A stretch of DNA of 64,000 nucleotides, taken from Streptomyces uncialis (GTDB lineage Bacteria > Actinomycetota > Actinomycetes > Streptomycetales > Streptomycetaceae). The stretch is taken from positions 3,844,001 through 3,908,000 of the forward strand of contig NZ_CP109583.1 in NCBI RefSeq assembly GCF_036250755.1, written 5' to 3'. This document shows positions 26,019 through 35,002 of this stretch, piece after piece (position 1 is the first letter of the stretch; every line of letters starts with the position of its first letter). Under the pieces are notes generated by a model, which saw only the letters and a list, made by a program, of their open reading frames with translations, had not been told where the DNA came from and searched no databases. A program made the position numbers and the translations under genes.

Positions 26019-26043
26019 CCGTGAGAAGTGGGTGTTCTCACGG
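26019..26043. terminator. hairpin after the STAS gene
   Basis: CCGTGAGAA and TTCTCACGG arms (nine bases) around a seven-base loop, 92 bases past the STAS stop. Terminator or attenuator ahead of the ATPase gene. Confidence 0.4.
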
Positions 26044-26235
26044 ATGTGCCGGGCAGGAGAACCCTGGATCGGACACGGGCCCCGACACGGCCCGGACATC
26101 GTCGGACAGAGTCGGAACCCGGCGCGGTCGGCGACCTGAGTGGTACGCCCGGCATGCGTCTGGATCATGTGGGAACTTGGGAACTTGATAGATGCTGGAA
26201 CTGGTGAACCGGTGAATCGGTGAGGTGAAGCGCTG

Positions 26236-27300
26236 ATGAGCACCACCCGGCCCCGCTCGCCGGGCGATCGCGGCCCGGAGCCTCGGGATGCCGACCCCAT
26301 GGGACGGCCGGCCGACGCGGGCCCGCCCGGAGCGGACCCGTCGCGGTCCGGACCGGGATCGGGCGCGGACCCGTCGCCCGCGCCGGTGCCGCCCGCCCAC
26401 GGCCCGCCCGCGCGGGAGTCCGCCGTCGCGGACCCGGGCGGCGGACCGGACACGGCCGCCCCCGTGGTGGCCGCGCCCGGCACGTCCGAGGCGAGCCGTA
26501 CCGTCGCGGCGGGCACCGTCACGGCGAGTACCGCGACGAGCCCTGCCGCCACGGACACGGCCGCCGCGAACGGCCCGGACGCAGGCCCCCCGGCCGCACC
26601 GCCATCGTCAAGCCGACCACCGGCCACCCCGGACCCGGCCGACGCACGGCCGACCGGGGCACAGCCTGGCGACACGAGGCCAGGGGACATGAGGTCGGGC
26701 GATCCACGGCCAGGGGATACCCGGCCTGGGGATACCCGGCCTGGGGATACGCGGTCGGGCGACGCACAGGCGTCCGGCGCAAGGCCGTCCGGGACAGGGC
26801 GATCCGGCACAGGGCCCTCCGACGCGGGGCCGTCCGACGCGCAGGCGCAGGCCGCCGACGCGATCGGCTCCGCGCCGGTCGCCGCCGGACCCGGCACCGT
26901 ACGGCGGATCTCGCTGCGGGACGCGCCCGGAGTGGTGCCCCTCGCCCGGGACTTCGCCCGGCAGGCACTCCATGACTGGGGCTGGCTGCCCGCGCAGGGC
27001 GCCGACCGGCGGGCCGCGGCCGAGGACGTCCTGCTCGTCGTCTCCGAACTGGTCACCAACGCGTGTCTGCACGCCGAGGGACCGGAGGACATGACGATCG
27101 GCTTCGGCGGCAAGGTGCTGCGCGTCGAGGTCACCGACCGGGGCGCCGGATCACCGGCGCCGCGCACCCCGCACCGGGCCGGACGGCCGGGCGGGCACGG
27201 GATGTTCATCGTCCAGCGTCTCTGTCTGGACTGGGGGGTCGTACGGACCCCCGGGGTCTCCGGGAAGACCGTCTGGGCGGAGCTCGGCGCCCCGGGTTGA
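26236..27300 (+). CDS. RsbW/SpoIIAB-like ATP-binding protein with long disordered N-terminus
   Basis: A 354-residue protein. Residues 220-354 form an HATPase domain of the anti-sigma kinase type: VVSELVTNACLHA (N box), VEVTDRGAGSPAP (G1 box) and GHGMFIVQRLCLDWGV (G2). The first 215 residues are Pro/Gly/Ala/Asp-rich and low complexity, with GDTRPGDTRPGDTR-like repeats near residues 152-178, unlike the compact family norm of about 140 residues. It probably binds and inhibits the sigma factor at 24318 or phosphorylates the STAS protein; the partner assignment is positional. Starts later than ATG 26236 are possible. Confidence 0.82.
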   Translation: MSTTRPRSPGDRGPEPRDADPMGRPADAGPPGADPSRSGPGSGADPSPAPVPPAHGPPARESAVADPGGGPDTAAPVVAAPGTSEASRTVAAGTVTASTATSPAATDTAAANGPDAGPPAAPPSSSRPPATPDPADARPTGAQPGDTRPGDMRSGDPRPGDTRPGDTRPGDTRSGDAQASGARPSGTGRSGTGPSDAGPSDAQAQAADAIGSAPVAAGPGTVRRISLRDAPGVVPLARDFARQALHDWGWLPAQGADRRAAAEDVLLVVSELVTNACLHAEGPEDMTIGFGGKVLRVEVTDRGAGSPAPRTPHRAGRPGGHGMFIVQRLCLDWGVVRTPGVSGKTVWAELGAPG

Positions 27301-27368
27301 AGCCCGCCGCCGCACCGCGGCAGCCGAGCCCGGCGGGGCGCGGACCGTCCCTCCCCCACCCGCTCGCC

Positions 27369-27397
27369 ACGCGCCGGATCACCACGATCCGGCGCGT
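27369..27397 (+). terminator. hairpin terminator of the ATPase gene
   Basis: Twelve-base arms ACGCGCCGGATC / GATCCGGCGCGT around ACCAC, followed by TCTTGGTTCT. It lies 69 bases past the stop and is the best intrinsic-terminator candidate in the window. Confidence 0.75.
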
Positions 27398-27424
27398 TCT
27401 TGGTTCTCCCCGGTTCCCCGTAGC

Positions 27425-27459
<35 letters not shown>

Positions 27460-27721
27460 CAGTCCGGTTCCCCGCCGCCCGCCCGTCCGGTCCCCCGCCG
27501 CACGGGATTTCCGCCTTCCGGTCCTGTTCCCCGCCGTCAAGGCCGGTTCGCCTTCCGGTCCGGTTCCCCGCCAGGTGCGGTCCCCGCCGTCAAGGCCGGT
27601 TCGCCGTCGCGCGGTTCGTCATCGCCTGGATTCCCGTCGCCCCGGTTCGCCCTTCCGCACGGTTCGTCGTCGGCGACTGACGTACGAGAGCGGGAGCGCG
27701 TAACGGCGGCGTGCGACGGGA

Positions 27722-27762
27722 GCGCCCCTCCGGGAACCCGGGGGCGGGTCCTGGAGGGGCGC
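27722..27762 (-). terminator. hairpin terminator of the peptide transporter gene
   Basis: GCGCCCCTCC (27722-27731) pairs with GGAGGGGCGC (27753-27762). It lies 53 bases past the transporter stop on the minus strand. Confidence 0.55.
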
Positions 27763-27814
27763 GAATCCGCTGCCGAGCAACGCGGCCACGGCTACGTACG
27801 GGTACGGGTACGGG

Positions 27815-29305
27815 TTACCGGACGCCGCTCATCAAGGCCTTGACCTTCTTGCGGTACATGAAGATGGCCACGGCGGCGAGGATGGCCATGGCCGCCTCCA
27901 GCCCGACGACCCCGGTCTTGTTGAGGTCGACCCCGGCGATGGACAGCAGTCCGGTGGTGCAGTCGCCCGCGGTCACCGCGAGGAACCACACACCCATCAT
28001 CTGGGAGCCGTACTTCTCGGGCGCCATCTTCGTGGTGACCGACAGACCGACCGGCGACAGGCAGAGCTCACCGAGCGTCTGCGCGAAGTAGATCGCGACC
28101 ATCCACCAGACGGCGACCTTCGAACCGTCGCCCGACATGGTGAGCGGGATCAGGAAGACCAGGAAGGAGACACCGATCAGCAGCAGGGCGGACGAGAACT
28201 TGACGACCGTGCTGGGCTCCTTGCCGCGCCGGTTCAGCGCGAGCCAGAGCCAGGCGAGGACGGGAGCCAGCGCCATCACGAGGACCGGGTTGATCGACTG
28301 GAACCACGAGACGGGGAAGTCGAAACCGAGGACCGTCGTGTTGGTGGAGTTCTTCGCGAACAGGGCCAGCGTCGAGCCGCCCTGGTCGTAGATCATCCAG
28401 AACGCGGCGGCGGCGACGAAGAACCAGATGAAGCCGGTCATCCGCGTCTGCTCGGTCGCGGACAGTTCCTTGTCCCGCTTTATCCGGGTGAGGACCATGA
28501 TCGGGATGATCAGTCCGGCGAGGGTGATCGGGACCAGCGCCCAGTTCAGGGTGTAGAGCCCGGCACCGCCCACGACGCTGTAGAACACAACGGCGACGGC
28601 GAGCCAGATCAGGCCCTTGCGCAGGGTGGAACGGCGCTCCGCGTCGGTCAGCGGCTTGGGCACCACGCTGGAACGCTCGCTGAGGTGACGGGTGCCGAGC
28701 AGGAACTGGACCAGGCCCAGCGCCATACCGAGCGCGGCGAGCGCGAAGCCGAGGTGCCAGTTCACGCTCTCGCCGACGGTACCGATGATCAGCGGGGCGG
28801 CGAAGGCACCGAGGTTGATGCCCATGTAGAAGATCGTGAAGCCGCCGTCACGGCGCGGGTCGTCCGGACCGTTGTAGAGGTGGCCGACCATCGTGGAGAT
28901 GTTGGCCTTCAGCAGCCCGGACCCGAGCGCCACGAGCGCCAGGCCGGCGAAGAAGGGCGCCTCGCCGGGCAGGGCCAGGGTGACATGGCCCGCCATGATC
29001 ACGGAGGCGGCGATGGCGACGGTCTTGCGGGGGCCCCAGACGCGGTCACCGAACCAGCCGCCGGGCATGGCGAGGAGGTACACCATCGCCAGGTAGATCG
29101 AGTAGATCGCCGTGGCCGTGGTCGGCTTGAGGTCCAGACCTCCGGGCGCGACCAGGTACAGCGGGAGCAGGGCCCTCATACCGTAGAAGCTGAAACGCTC
29201 CCACATCTCGGTCATGAAGAGGGTGGCCAGGCCACGGGGGTGGCCGAAGAAGGTCTTCCCGCCGCCGGAGGTACGGGGCGGGTCCTTCGTCAGGCTGGAC
29301 GCCAT
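27815..29305 (-). CDS. POT-family proton-coupled peptide transporter (DtpT-like)
   Basis: A 496-residue membrane protein with about 14 hydrophobic helices. It carries the POT/PTR signatures: the ExxER-like MTEMWERFSFYGMRALL at residues 30-46, GPRKTVAIAASVIMAGH, and FTIFYMGINLGAFAAPLI. It imports di- and tripeptides with protons. ATG 29305 follows AAGGA at seven bases; the frame's first ATG (29380) adds residues unlike the family. It is divergent from the response regulator gene across a 516-base gap. Confidence 0.92.
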   Translation of the reverse strand: MASSLTKDPPRTSGGGKTFFGHPRGLATLFMTEMWERFSFYGMRALLPLYLVAPGGLDLKPTTATAIYSIYLAMVYLLAMPGGWFGDRVWGPRKTVAIAASVIMAGHVTLALPGEAPFFAGLALVALGSGLLKANISTMVGHLYNGPDDPRRDGGFTIFYMGINLGAFAAPLIIGTVGESVNWHLGFALAALGMALGLVQFLLGTRHLSERSSVVPKPLTDAERRSTLRKGLIWLAVAVVFYSVVGGAGLYTLNWALVPITLAGLIIPIMVLTRIKRDKELSATEQTRMTGFIWFFVAAAAFWMIYDQGGSTLALFAKNSTNTTVLGFDFPVSWFQSINPVLVMALAPVLAWLWLALNRRGKEPSTVVKFSSALLLIGVSFLVFLIPLTMSGDGSKVAVWWMVAIYFAQTLGELCLSPVGLSVTTKMAPEKYGSQMMGVWFLAVTAGDCTTGLLSIAGVDLNKTGVVGLEAAMAILAAVAIFMYRKKVKALMSGVR

Positions 29306-29821
29306 GGGTCGATCCTTGCAGTTCGGGACGCGCGGCGTGAGCGGGTGCGCGCCCGGTGGGGGGCTGGCCGGCACCGGCACCGCGCCGTCCGTCCCTTACG
29401 CCCAAGGGAGTCCCGCTCCAGGCTCTGGGGGGAGCGCGCGGAGGCGGGGAACGGCGGGCACCGGGAGCCACGCCCCGCACGCGTCGGCGCGCCGGGGCCC
29501 GGCCACAGGTCATTCCTTTCAAGGCCGACCGCGGTCGGCCCGCACAGACGAGAAGACCCCTGGCGCGCGAGCGGGCCAAAGGTCTTCGGGTGGTGCTTCA
29601 GGCGTTCTCACACCATACGACACGTATTGCGGGAGAAAAGAAGACCTTGCCCCGTGATGAGAGATGGAACACAGGGGCGCATGCCCTGTCGACACGTAAT
29701 CAAAGGTCTTCCTCAGGATGCCACCGCACACTCCCAGGGCCGAAATCGTGCCTCGCGCGCCCCTCAGGACCTGCTGCCGATCGCCTCCCGAGGCGGGCCC
29801 CCGCCGGACTACCATCAGGTC
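29306..29821. other. 516-base divergent spacer with two GAAGACC...GGTCTTC pairs
   Basis: No supportable gene. GAAGACC at 29552-29558 is matched by GGTCTTC at 29581-29587, and again GAAGACC at 29640-29646 by GGTCTTC at 29705-29711. CAAAGGTCTTC itself is repeated exactly at 29577 and 29701. Possible regulator-binding or attenuation signals for the peptide transporter or response regulator. Confidence 0.45.
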
Positions 29822-30499
29822 ATGACCCGTGTACTGCTCGCCGAGGACGACGCGTCCATCTCGGAGCCGCTGGCCCGCGCCCTGCGCAGGGAGGGTTACG
29901 AGGTCGAAGTGCGTGAGGACGGACCGACCGCGCTGGAAGCCGGGATGCGGGGCGGGGTGGACCTGGTCGTCCTCGACCTGGGGCTGCCAGGGATGGACGG
30001 GCTGGAGGTCGCCCGCCGACTGCGCGCCGAGGGGCATACGGTGCCGATCCTGATCCTGACCGCGCGGGCCGACGAGGTCGACACGGTCGTGGGGCTCGAC
30101 GCGGGGGCCGACGACTATGTGACGAAGCCGTTCCGGCTGGCCGAGCTGCTGGCCCGGGTACGGGCGCTGCTGCGGCGCGGGGCGGCGGAGCCGCAGCAGC
30201 CGCCGGCGACGCACGGGGTGCGGATCGACGTCGAGTCGCACCGGGCGTGGATGGGGGAGGAGGAGCTCCAGCTCACGGCCAAGGAGTTCGATCTGCTGCG
30301 GGTGCTGGTGCGGGACGCGGGGCGCGTGGTCACGCGGGATCAGCTGATGCGGGAGGTGTGGGACACGACGTGGTGGTCGTCCACCAAGACGTTGGACATG
30401 CATATCTCCTGGCTGCGGAAGAAGTTGGGGGATGACGCGGCGAATCCCCGCTATATCGCGACGGTGCGGGGGGTCGGGTTCCGCTTCGAGAAGTCCTGA
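29822..30499 (+). CDS. OmpR-family response regulator
   Basis: A 225-residue regulator. The receiver domain (residues 1-115) has the acidic pair in LLAEDDA, the phosphoacceptor Asp in VVLDLGLPGMDG near residue 51, and KPF near residue 102. The C-terminal winged helix (about 130-225) has LTAKEFDLLRVLVRDAGRVV and the Trans_reg_C ending YIATVRGVGFRFE. It is paired with the histidine kinase at 31222, the next gene on the strand, but 722 bases of repetitive DNA intervene, unusual for such a pair. The signal is unknown. Confidence 0.92.
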   Translation: MTRVLLAEDDASISEPLARALRREGYEVEVREDGPTALEAGMRGGVDLVVLDLGLPGMDGLEVARRLRAEGHTVPILILTARADEVDTVVGLDAGADDYVTKPFRLAELLARVRALLRRGAAEPQQPPATHGVRIDVESHRAWMGEEELQLTAKEFDLLRVLVRDAGRVVTRDQLMREVWDTTWWSSTKTLDMHISWLRKKLGDDAANPRYIATVRGVGFRFEKS

Positions 30500-31221
30500 C
30501 GGCCGTCCGTTCGCTCGCGCTTCCCAGGTCCGTCCGGCGGGACGTTTTCCGTTCCTGTGCCGTCGCTCGTGGGTTTCGCGCAGTTCCCCGCGGGTCGCCT
30601 TCGCTTGCGCTTCCCAGGTCCGTCCGGCTGGGCGTACTTCGTTCCTGTGCCGTCGCTCGTGGGGTGCGCAGTTACCCGGGCCCCTGGGTGCTGCCCCTTC
30701 GGGTCTGTTCGTCGGGTGCGGGGCGGTCCTCGTCTTCGCGCAGTTCCCCGCGCCCCTTTGGGGCGCGTTCTGTCGGTTCTTCGGGTCGGGGCCGGTCGGG
30801 ATTCTCCGTCCTCGCTCCAACGCGCTCGGTCGGACATCCCCCGTACTCGACTGAAGAGCATCGGAGTCTGCGGGCAGAGATTCCCGCCCACCCCCTCCCG
30901 CAGCAGCGCGAGTGCGGGAGGAGGAGGTTTTCCACAAGCGAAGGACCCGCAGCCTGACGACAGCCCCAGGTGGGCGCCCCTTCAGGGGCGCGGGGAACTG
31001 CGCAAAAGACGAGGGCGGACCCGCACCCGGAGAACAACCGATCGGGGCAGCATCCAGGGGCGCGGGGAACTGCGCACCCACGAACGGCCTGTGCCGGAAC
31101 AAGTACGCCCGCCCGGACAGACCTGGGAAGCGCGAGCGAAGGCGACCCGCGGGGGAACAAGTACGCCCCGCACAGGTAACCCGGAAGCGCAAGCGAAGGC
31201 GCCCCGTGGGACCGTGGACCC
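30500..31221. repeat. 722-base spacer with a large imperfect inverted repeat
   Basis: No supportable gene. About 200 bases at 30572-30775 are repeated inverted at 30975-31205. The best-matched arms are 30589-30627 against 31113-31150, and AGGGGCGCGGGGAACTGCGC at 30984-31003 and 31056-31075 against its complement at 30738-30757. This sequence is a widespread Streptomyces intergenic repeat; related copies occur at 37278 and 37347. The folded RNA would separate the regulator from its kinase. Confidence 0.75.
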
Positions 31222-32496
31222 ATGCGTCGCAGGCTGATCAACTCCACCCTCGCGGTGGTCCTCGTCGTCATCGCGGTGTTCGGCGTCTCCCTCGTGATCG
31301 TCGAGACCCGCACCATCAGCGAAAGCGCCCAGGAACGCGTCCAGTCGGAAGCCGTCAAACTCGCCAGCATCGTGGACGGCCGTCTGATGGGCGACAACCA
31401 CGTGACCGCCGATTACGTGCGCCCCCACGTCGGCGATGACCGCTACGCCCTCATCGAGATGCCCGACCAGGGCCGGGTCGTCGTCGGCACCGCACCGTCC
31501 GGCGATGTCATCCGCGGACAGGCGAAGGGCGAGAAGGGCGAGACGGTGACCGTCCTGGAGTCCCGCTCGGCCGTCACCCGCGAGGTGGGCCGCACCCTCC
31601 TGATCATCGCCCTGGTCGCCCTGCTCGCGATCATCGCGGCCGTCCTGCTCGCCGTCCGGCAGGCCAACCGGCTCGCCTCCCCCCTCACCGACCTCGCGGA
31701 GACCGCGGAACGCCTCGGTTCCGGCGACCCCCGCCCCCGGCACCGCCGCTACGGCGTCCCGGAACTGGACCGGGTCGCGGACGTCCTCGACTCCAGCGCC
31801 GAACGCATCGGCCGGATGCTCACCGCCGAGCGCCGGCTGGCCGCCGACGCGTCCCACCAGCTGCGCACCCCGCTGACCGCGCTGTCGATGCGGCTGGAGG
31901 AGATCACCGTCACGGACGACCTGACCACGGTCCGCGACGAGGCGACGATCGCCCTGGCCCAGGTGGAACGTCTCACGGACGTGGTCGAACGGCTGCTGAC
32001 GAACTCACGGGACCCCCGTACCGGCTCCGCCGTCTCCTTCGATCTGGACGAGGTCATCAAGCAGCAGCTGGAGGAGTGGCGCCCCGCGTACCGCAGCTCG
32101 GGGCGGGCCATCGTCAGCTCGGGGAAACGGCATCTGCGGGCGGTCGGCACCCCCGGCGCGGTCGCCCAGGTGCTCGCCGCGCTGATCGAGAACTCCCTGA
32201 TGCACGGGGGCGGGACCGTCGCCCTGCGTACCCGGGTCACCGGCAACCAGGCGGTGATCGAGGTGACGGACGAGGGCCCCGGGGTACCGGCGCACCTGGG
32301 CTCACGGATCTTCGAGCGGACCATCAGCGGCCGCAACTCCACGGGCATCGGGCTCGCCGTGGCCCGCGACCTCGCTGAGGCGGACGGCGGACGGCTGGAG
32401 ATGCTCCAGCTCAAGCCGCCGGTCTTCGGGCTGTTCCTGTCACGGACAGCGGTGAACCGGGATTCGGAGGAGAGCGGCGCGAGGCAGGTCAGATAG
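31222..32496 (+). CDS. sensor histidine kinase
   Basis: A 424-residue kinase. The first transmembrane helix is at residues 7-27, an outer sensor loop of about 95 residues follows, and the second helix is at about 126-148. A HAMP-like linker leads to the phosphoacceptor histidine in ASHQLRTPLTAL near residue 213 and the catalytic ATPase domain with ENSLMHGGG (N box), VTDEGPGVP (G1) and STGIGLAVARDLAEADGG (G2). It is the partner of the response regulator at 29822, though separated by the inverted repeat. The small outer loop shows no known ligand domain. Confidence 0.92.
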   Translation: MRRRLINSTLAVVLVVIAVFGVSLVIVETRTISESAQERVQSEAVKLASIVDGRLMGDNHVTADYVRPHVGDDRYALIEMPDQGRVVVGTAPSGDVIRGQAKGEKGETVTVLESRSAVTREVGRTLLIIALVALLAIIAAVLLAVRQANRLASPLTDLAETAERLGSGDPRPRHRRYGVPELDRVADVLDSSAERIGRMLTAERRLAADASHQLRTPLTALSMRLEEITVTDDLTTVRDEATIALAQVERLTDVVERLLTNSRDPRTGSAVSFDLDEVIKQQLEEWRPAYRSSGRAIVSSGKRHLRAVGTPGAVAQVLAALIENSLMHGGGTVALRTRVTGNQAVIEVTDEGPGVPAHLGSRIFERTISGRNSTGIGLAVARDLAEADGGRLEMLQLKPPVFGLFLSRTAVNRDSEESGARQVR

Positions 32497-32579
32497 CCGT
32501 CCCCCGCGCCGGGACCGGGGCGGGGCCGAGCGGGAGCGGTCCCGTCCGGGCATGTGCCCGGAGCCCGCCGGGGCTCACG

Positions 32580-33155
32580 TCAGCGCGTCCCGCGCCCGGA
32601 GGCCCCCGTACCGCTGCCCGTGCCCGTGGCGCCCGCGTCCCGCGGTCCCCGTTCCTCCAGGAACCGCTCCGCCGCCGCGACCGTCGCCTCGGCCGGGACG
32701 GTACGGAAGACCCAGGTGCGGTACGACCAGAATCGGAACAGGGTCGCCACCCCGATCCCGAAGAACTTGAAGAAGTTGCTCTGCAACGGGCTGTCCCAGC
32801 CGAAGCCGTAGGTCGCCGCGTAGAGGATGCCGTTCTCGATGACCAGCCCCACCGCGCTGAACAGCAGGAACAGGCCCATCTCGCGGGTCTGTCCGCTCTT
32901 GTCGCGGTCGCGGTACGTGAAGTAGCGGAATCCGATGTAGTTGAAGACGATCGCGACGATCGTCGCGATGACACTGGCCCGGACGACAGGCAGCTCGGTG
33001 GTCTCGCGGACGAGGTTGAAGACGGCCAGATTGACCAGCAGCCCCGCCCCGCCCACCGCCCCGAACTTGATCACTTCGCGCCACAGCTGCTCCATCTGCC
33101 GCCGCAGCGCCCCGCCCGAAAACGATGAGGAACCCCCTGTACGACCCTTGGTCAT
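32580..33155 (-). CDS. GtrA-family membrane protein
   Basis: A 191-residue protein with four predicted helices in GtrA layout: IKFGAVGGAGLLVNLAVFNLV, ASVIATIVAIVFNYIGFRYFTYRDR, LFLLFSAVGLVIENGILY and the last with FRFWSYRTWVF. GtrA proteins are thought to flip polyprenyl-phosphate sugars for cell-surface glycosylation. ATG 33155 is more likely than 33191, having a G-rich site upstream. The C-terminal 35 residues are Gly/Ala-rich. It is divergent from purK; this neighbour pairing is common in Streptomyces and need not be functional. Confidence 0.85.
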   Translation of the reverse strand: MTKGRTGGSSSFSGGALRRQMEQLWREVIKFGAVGGAGLLVNLAVFNLVRETTELPVVRASVIATIVAIVFNYIGFRYFTYRDRDKSGQTREMGLFLLFSAVGLVIENGILYAATYGFGWDSPLQSNFFKFFGIGVATLFRFWSYRTWVFRTVPAEATVAAAERFLEERGPRDAGATGTGSGTGASGRGTR

Positions 33156-33276
33156 GGTGCCGCCCAGTCCCCGCTCGTTCGGTCCGGTCATGAATTCGTC
33201 AACCCCACCATGCTAACCAGCACCCCCGCACCCCGCCCGTGGGCATCCGATCCGGCCACGCCGATACCCTGGGGGC

Positions 33277-34434
33277 GTGACATTCCCGGTAGTCGGCATG
33301 GTCGGCGGGGGCCAGCTCGCGCGTATGACCCACGAGGCAGGCATCCCGCTCGGCATCAGGTTCAAGCTCCTCAGTGACACCCCGCAGGATTCCGCGGCCC
33401 AGGTGGTCGGTGATGTCGTCGTCGGCGACTACCGCGACCTGGACACGCTGCGTGACTTCGCGCGGGGCTGTGACGTGATCACCTTCGATCACGAGCATGT
33501 CCCCACCGCGCATCTGCGCGCCCTGGAGGCGGACGGCATCCCCGTCCGCCCCGGGCCGGACGCGCTGGTGCACGCGCAGGACAAGGGGGTGATGCGGGCG
33601 AAGCTGACGGAGATCGGCGTGCCCTGCCCCCGGCACCGGATCGTGACGGACCCCGCCGATGTGGTGGCCTTCGCGGCCGAGGGCGCGGCGGACGCCTCGT
33701 CCGACGGGTTCCCCGTGGTCCTCAAGACCGTGCGCGGCGGCTACGACGGCAAGGGCGTCTGGGTCGTGCGGTCGGCCGAGGAGGCGGCGGAGCCGTTCCG
33801 CGCGGGCGTCCCGGTGCTCGCGGAGGAGAAGGTCGACTTCGTACGGGAACTCGCGGCGAACGTCGTCCGCTCCCCGCACGGGCAGGCCGTGGCGTACCCG
33901 GTCGTGGAGTCCCAGCAGGTCGACGGGGTCTGCGACACGGTGATCGCCCCGGCCCCCGGACTCGCCCCCGGACTCGCGCTGCACGCGGAGGAGATGGCGC
34001 TGCGGATCGCGAAGGAGCTCGGTGTGGTCGGGCATCTCGCGGTCGAGCTGTTCGAGACCGCCGACGGCCGGGTCCTCGTCAACGAGCTGGCGATGCGCCC
34101 GCACAACAGCGGCCACTGGACCCAGGACGGCGCGATCACCTCGCAGTTCGCCAACCATGTCCGCGCGGTGCTCGATCTGCCGCTCGGTGATCCGCGCCCG
34201 CGCGCCCCGTGGACGGTGATGTGCAACGTCCTCGGCGGTGACTACCCCGACATGTACTCCGCGTATCTGCACTGCATGGCCCGGGACCCCGGTCTGAAGA
34301 TCCATATGTACGGCAAGGACGTGAAGCCCGGCCGCAAGGTCGGCCATGTCAACACCTACGGCGACGACTTGGCCGACGTACTGGAGCGCGCCCGTCACGC
34401 AGCCGGCTACCTCAAGGGAACGATCACCGAATGA
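33277..34434 (+). CDS. purK: 5-(carboxyamino)imidazole ribonucleotide synthase
   Basis: A 385-residue ATP-grasp enzyme. [13 protein letters not shown] opens the N-terminal domain, [17 protein letters not shown] is the ATP-binding loop near residue 150, and [26 protein letters not shown] carries metal-binding residues. With ATP and bicarbonate it makes N5-CAIR from AIR in purine synthesis. The start is GTG 33277 after a G-rich site. Its stop overlaps the purE start (ATGA), so the two are coupled. Confidence 0.95.
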   Translation: MTFPVVGMVGGGQLARMTHEAGIPLGIRFKLLSDTPQDSAAQVVGDVVVGDYRDLDTLRDFARGCDVITFDHEHVPTAHLRALEADGIPVRPGPDALVHAQDKGVMRAKLTEIGVPCPRHRIVTDPADVVAFAAEGAADASSDGFPVVLKTVRGGYDGKGVWVVRSAEEAAEPFRAGVPVLAEEKVDFVRELAANVVRSPHGQAVAYPVVESQQVDGVCDTVIAPAPGLAPGLALHAEEMALRIAKELGVVGHLAVELFETADGRVLVNELAMRPHNSGHWTQDGAITSQFANHVRAVLDLPLGDPRPRAPWTVMCNVLGGDYPDMYSAYLHCMARDPGLKIHMYGKDVKPGRKVGHVNTYGDDLADVLERARHAAGYLKGTITE

Positions 34435-35000
34435 GCACGTCGTCGCCCAGCCCCACCCTCAGCCGTCCGGCCGCCGCCCCGCTCGTGGGCATCGTCATGG
34501 GCTCCGACTCGGACTGGCCCGTGATGGAGGCCGCCGCCCAGGCCCTCGACGAGTTCGAGATCCCCTACGAGGTCGGTGTCGTCTCCGCGCACCGGATGCC
34601 CCGCGAGATGATCGCGTACGGCGAGCAGGCCGCCGACCGCGGCCTCAAGGTGATCATCGCGGGCGCGGGCGGCGCGGCGCATCTGCCGGGCATGCTGGCG
34701 TCCGTCACCCCGCTGCCGGTCATCGGGGTCCCGGTGCCGCTGAAGTACCTCGACGGCATGGACAGTCTGCTGTCCATCGTCCAGATGCCGGCCGGGGTGC
34801 CCGTCGCGGCGGTCTCCGTGGGCGGCGCCCGCAACGCGGGACTGCTCGCGGCCCGTACCCTCGCCGCGTTCGACGAGGAACTCCTGGCCCGGATGCGGGA
34901 GTTCCAGCAGGAGCTCAACGACCAGGCCACCGAGAAGGGCAAGCGGCTGCGGTCCAAGGTCGAGGGCTCGGGCAGTTTCGGCTTCGCCTCGGGAGCGTGA
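34431..35000 (+). CDS. purE: N5-CAIR mutase
   Basis: A 189-residue class I Pur[11 protein letters not shown] near residue 24 and VSAHRMP carry substrate-binding residues, and [14 protein letters not shown] is the glycine-rich loop. It converts N5-CAIR to CAIR, directly after PurK. It overlaps purK by four bases and its stop is two bases before the likely start of the dipeptidase gene, giving a tight three-gene unit. Confidence 0.95.
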   Translation: MSTSSPSPTLSRPAAAPLVGIVMGSDSDWPVMEAAAQALDEFEIPYEVGVVSAHRMPREMIAYGEQAADRGLKVIIAGAGGAAHLPGMLASVTPLPVIGVPVPLKYLDGMDSLLSIVQMPAGVPVAAVSVGGARNAGLLAARTLAAFDEELLARMREFQQELNDQATEKGKRLRSKVEGSGSFGFASGA

Positions 35001-35002
35001 CG

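Noticed and set aside
28685-29821. Upstream extension of the response regulator frame
   Set aside because: It is antisense to the peptide transporter; the receiver domain begins at ATG 29822.
34346-35002. Long upstream extension of the dipeptidase frame
   Set aside because: It overlaps the whole of purE in another frame; the dipeptidase begins at the GTG just past the purE stop.
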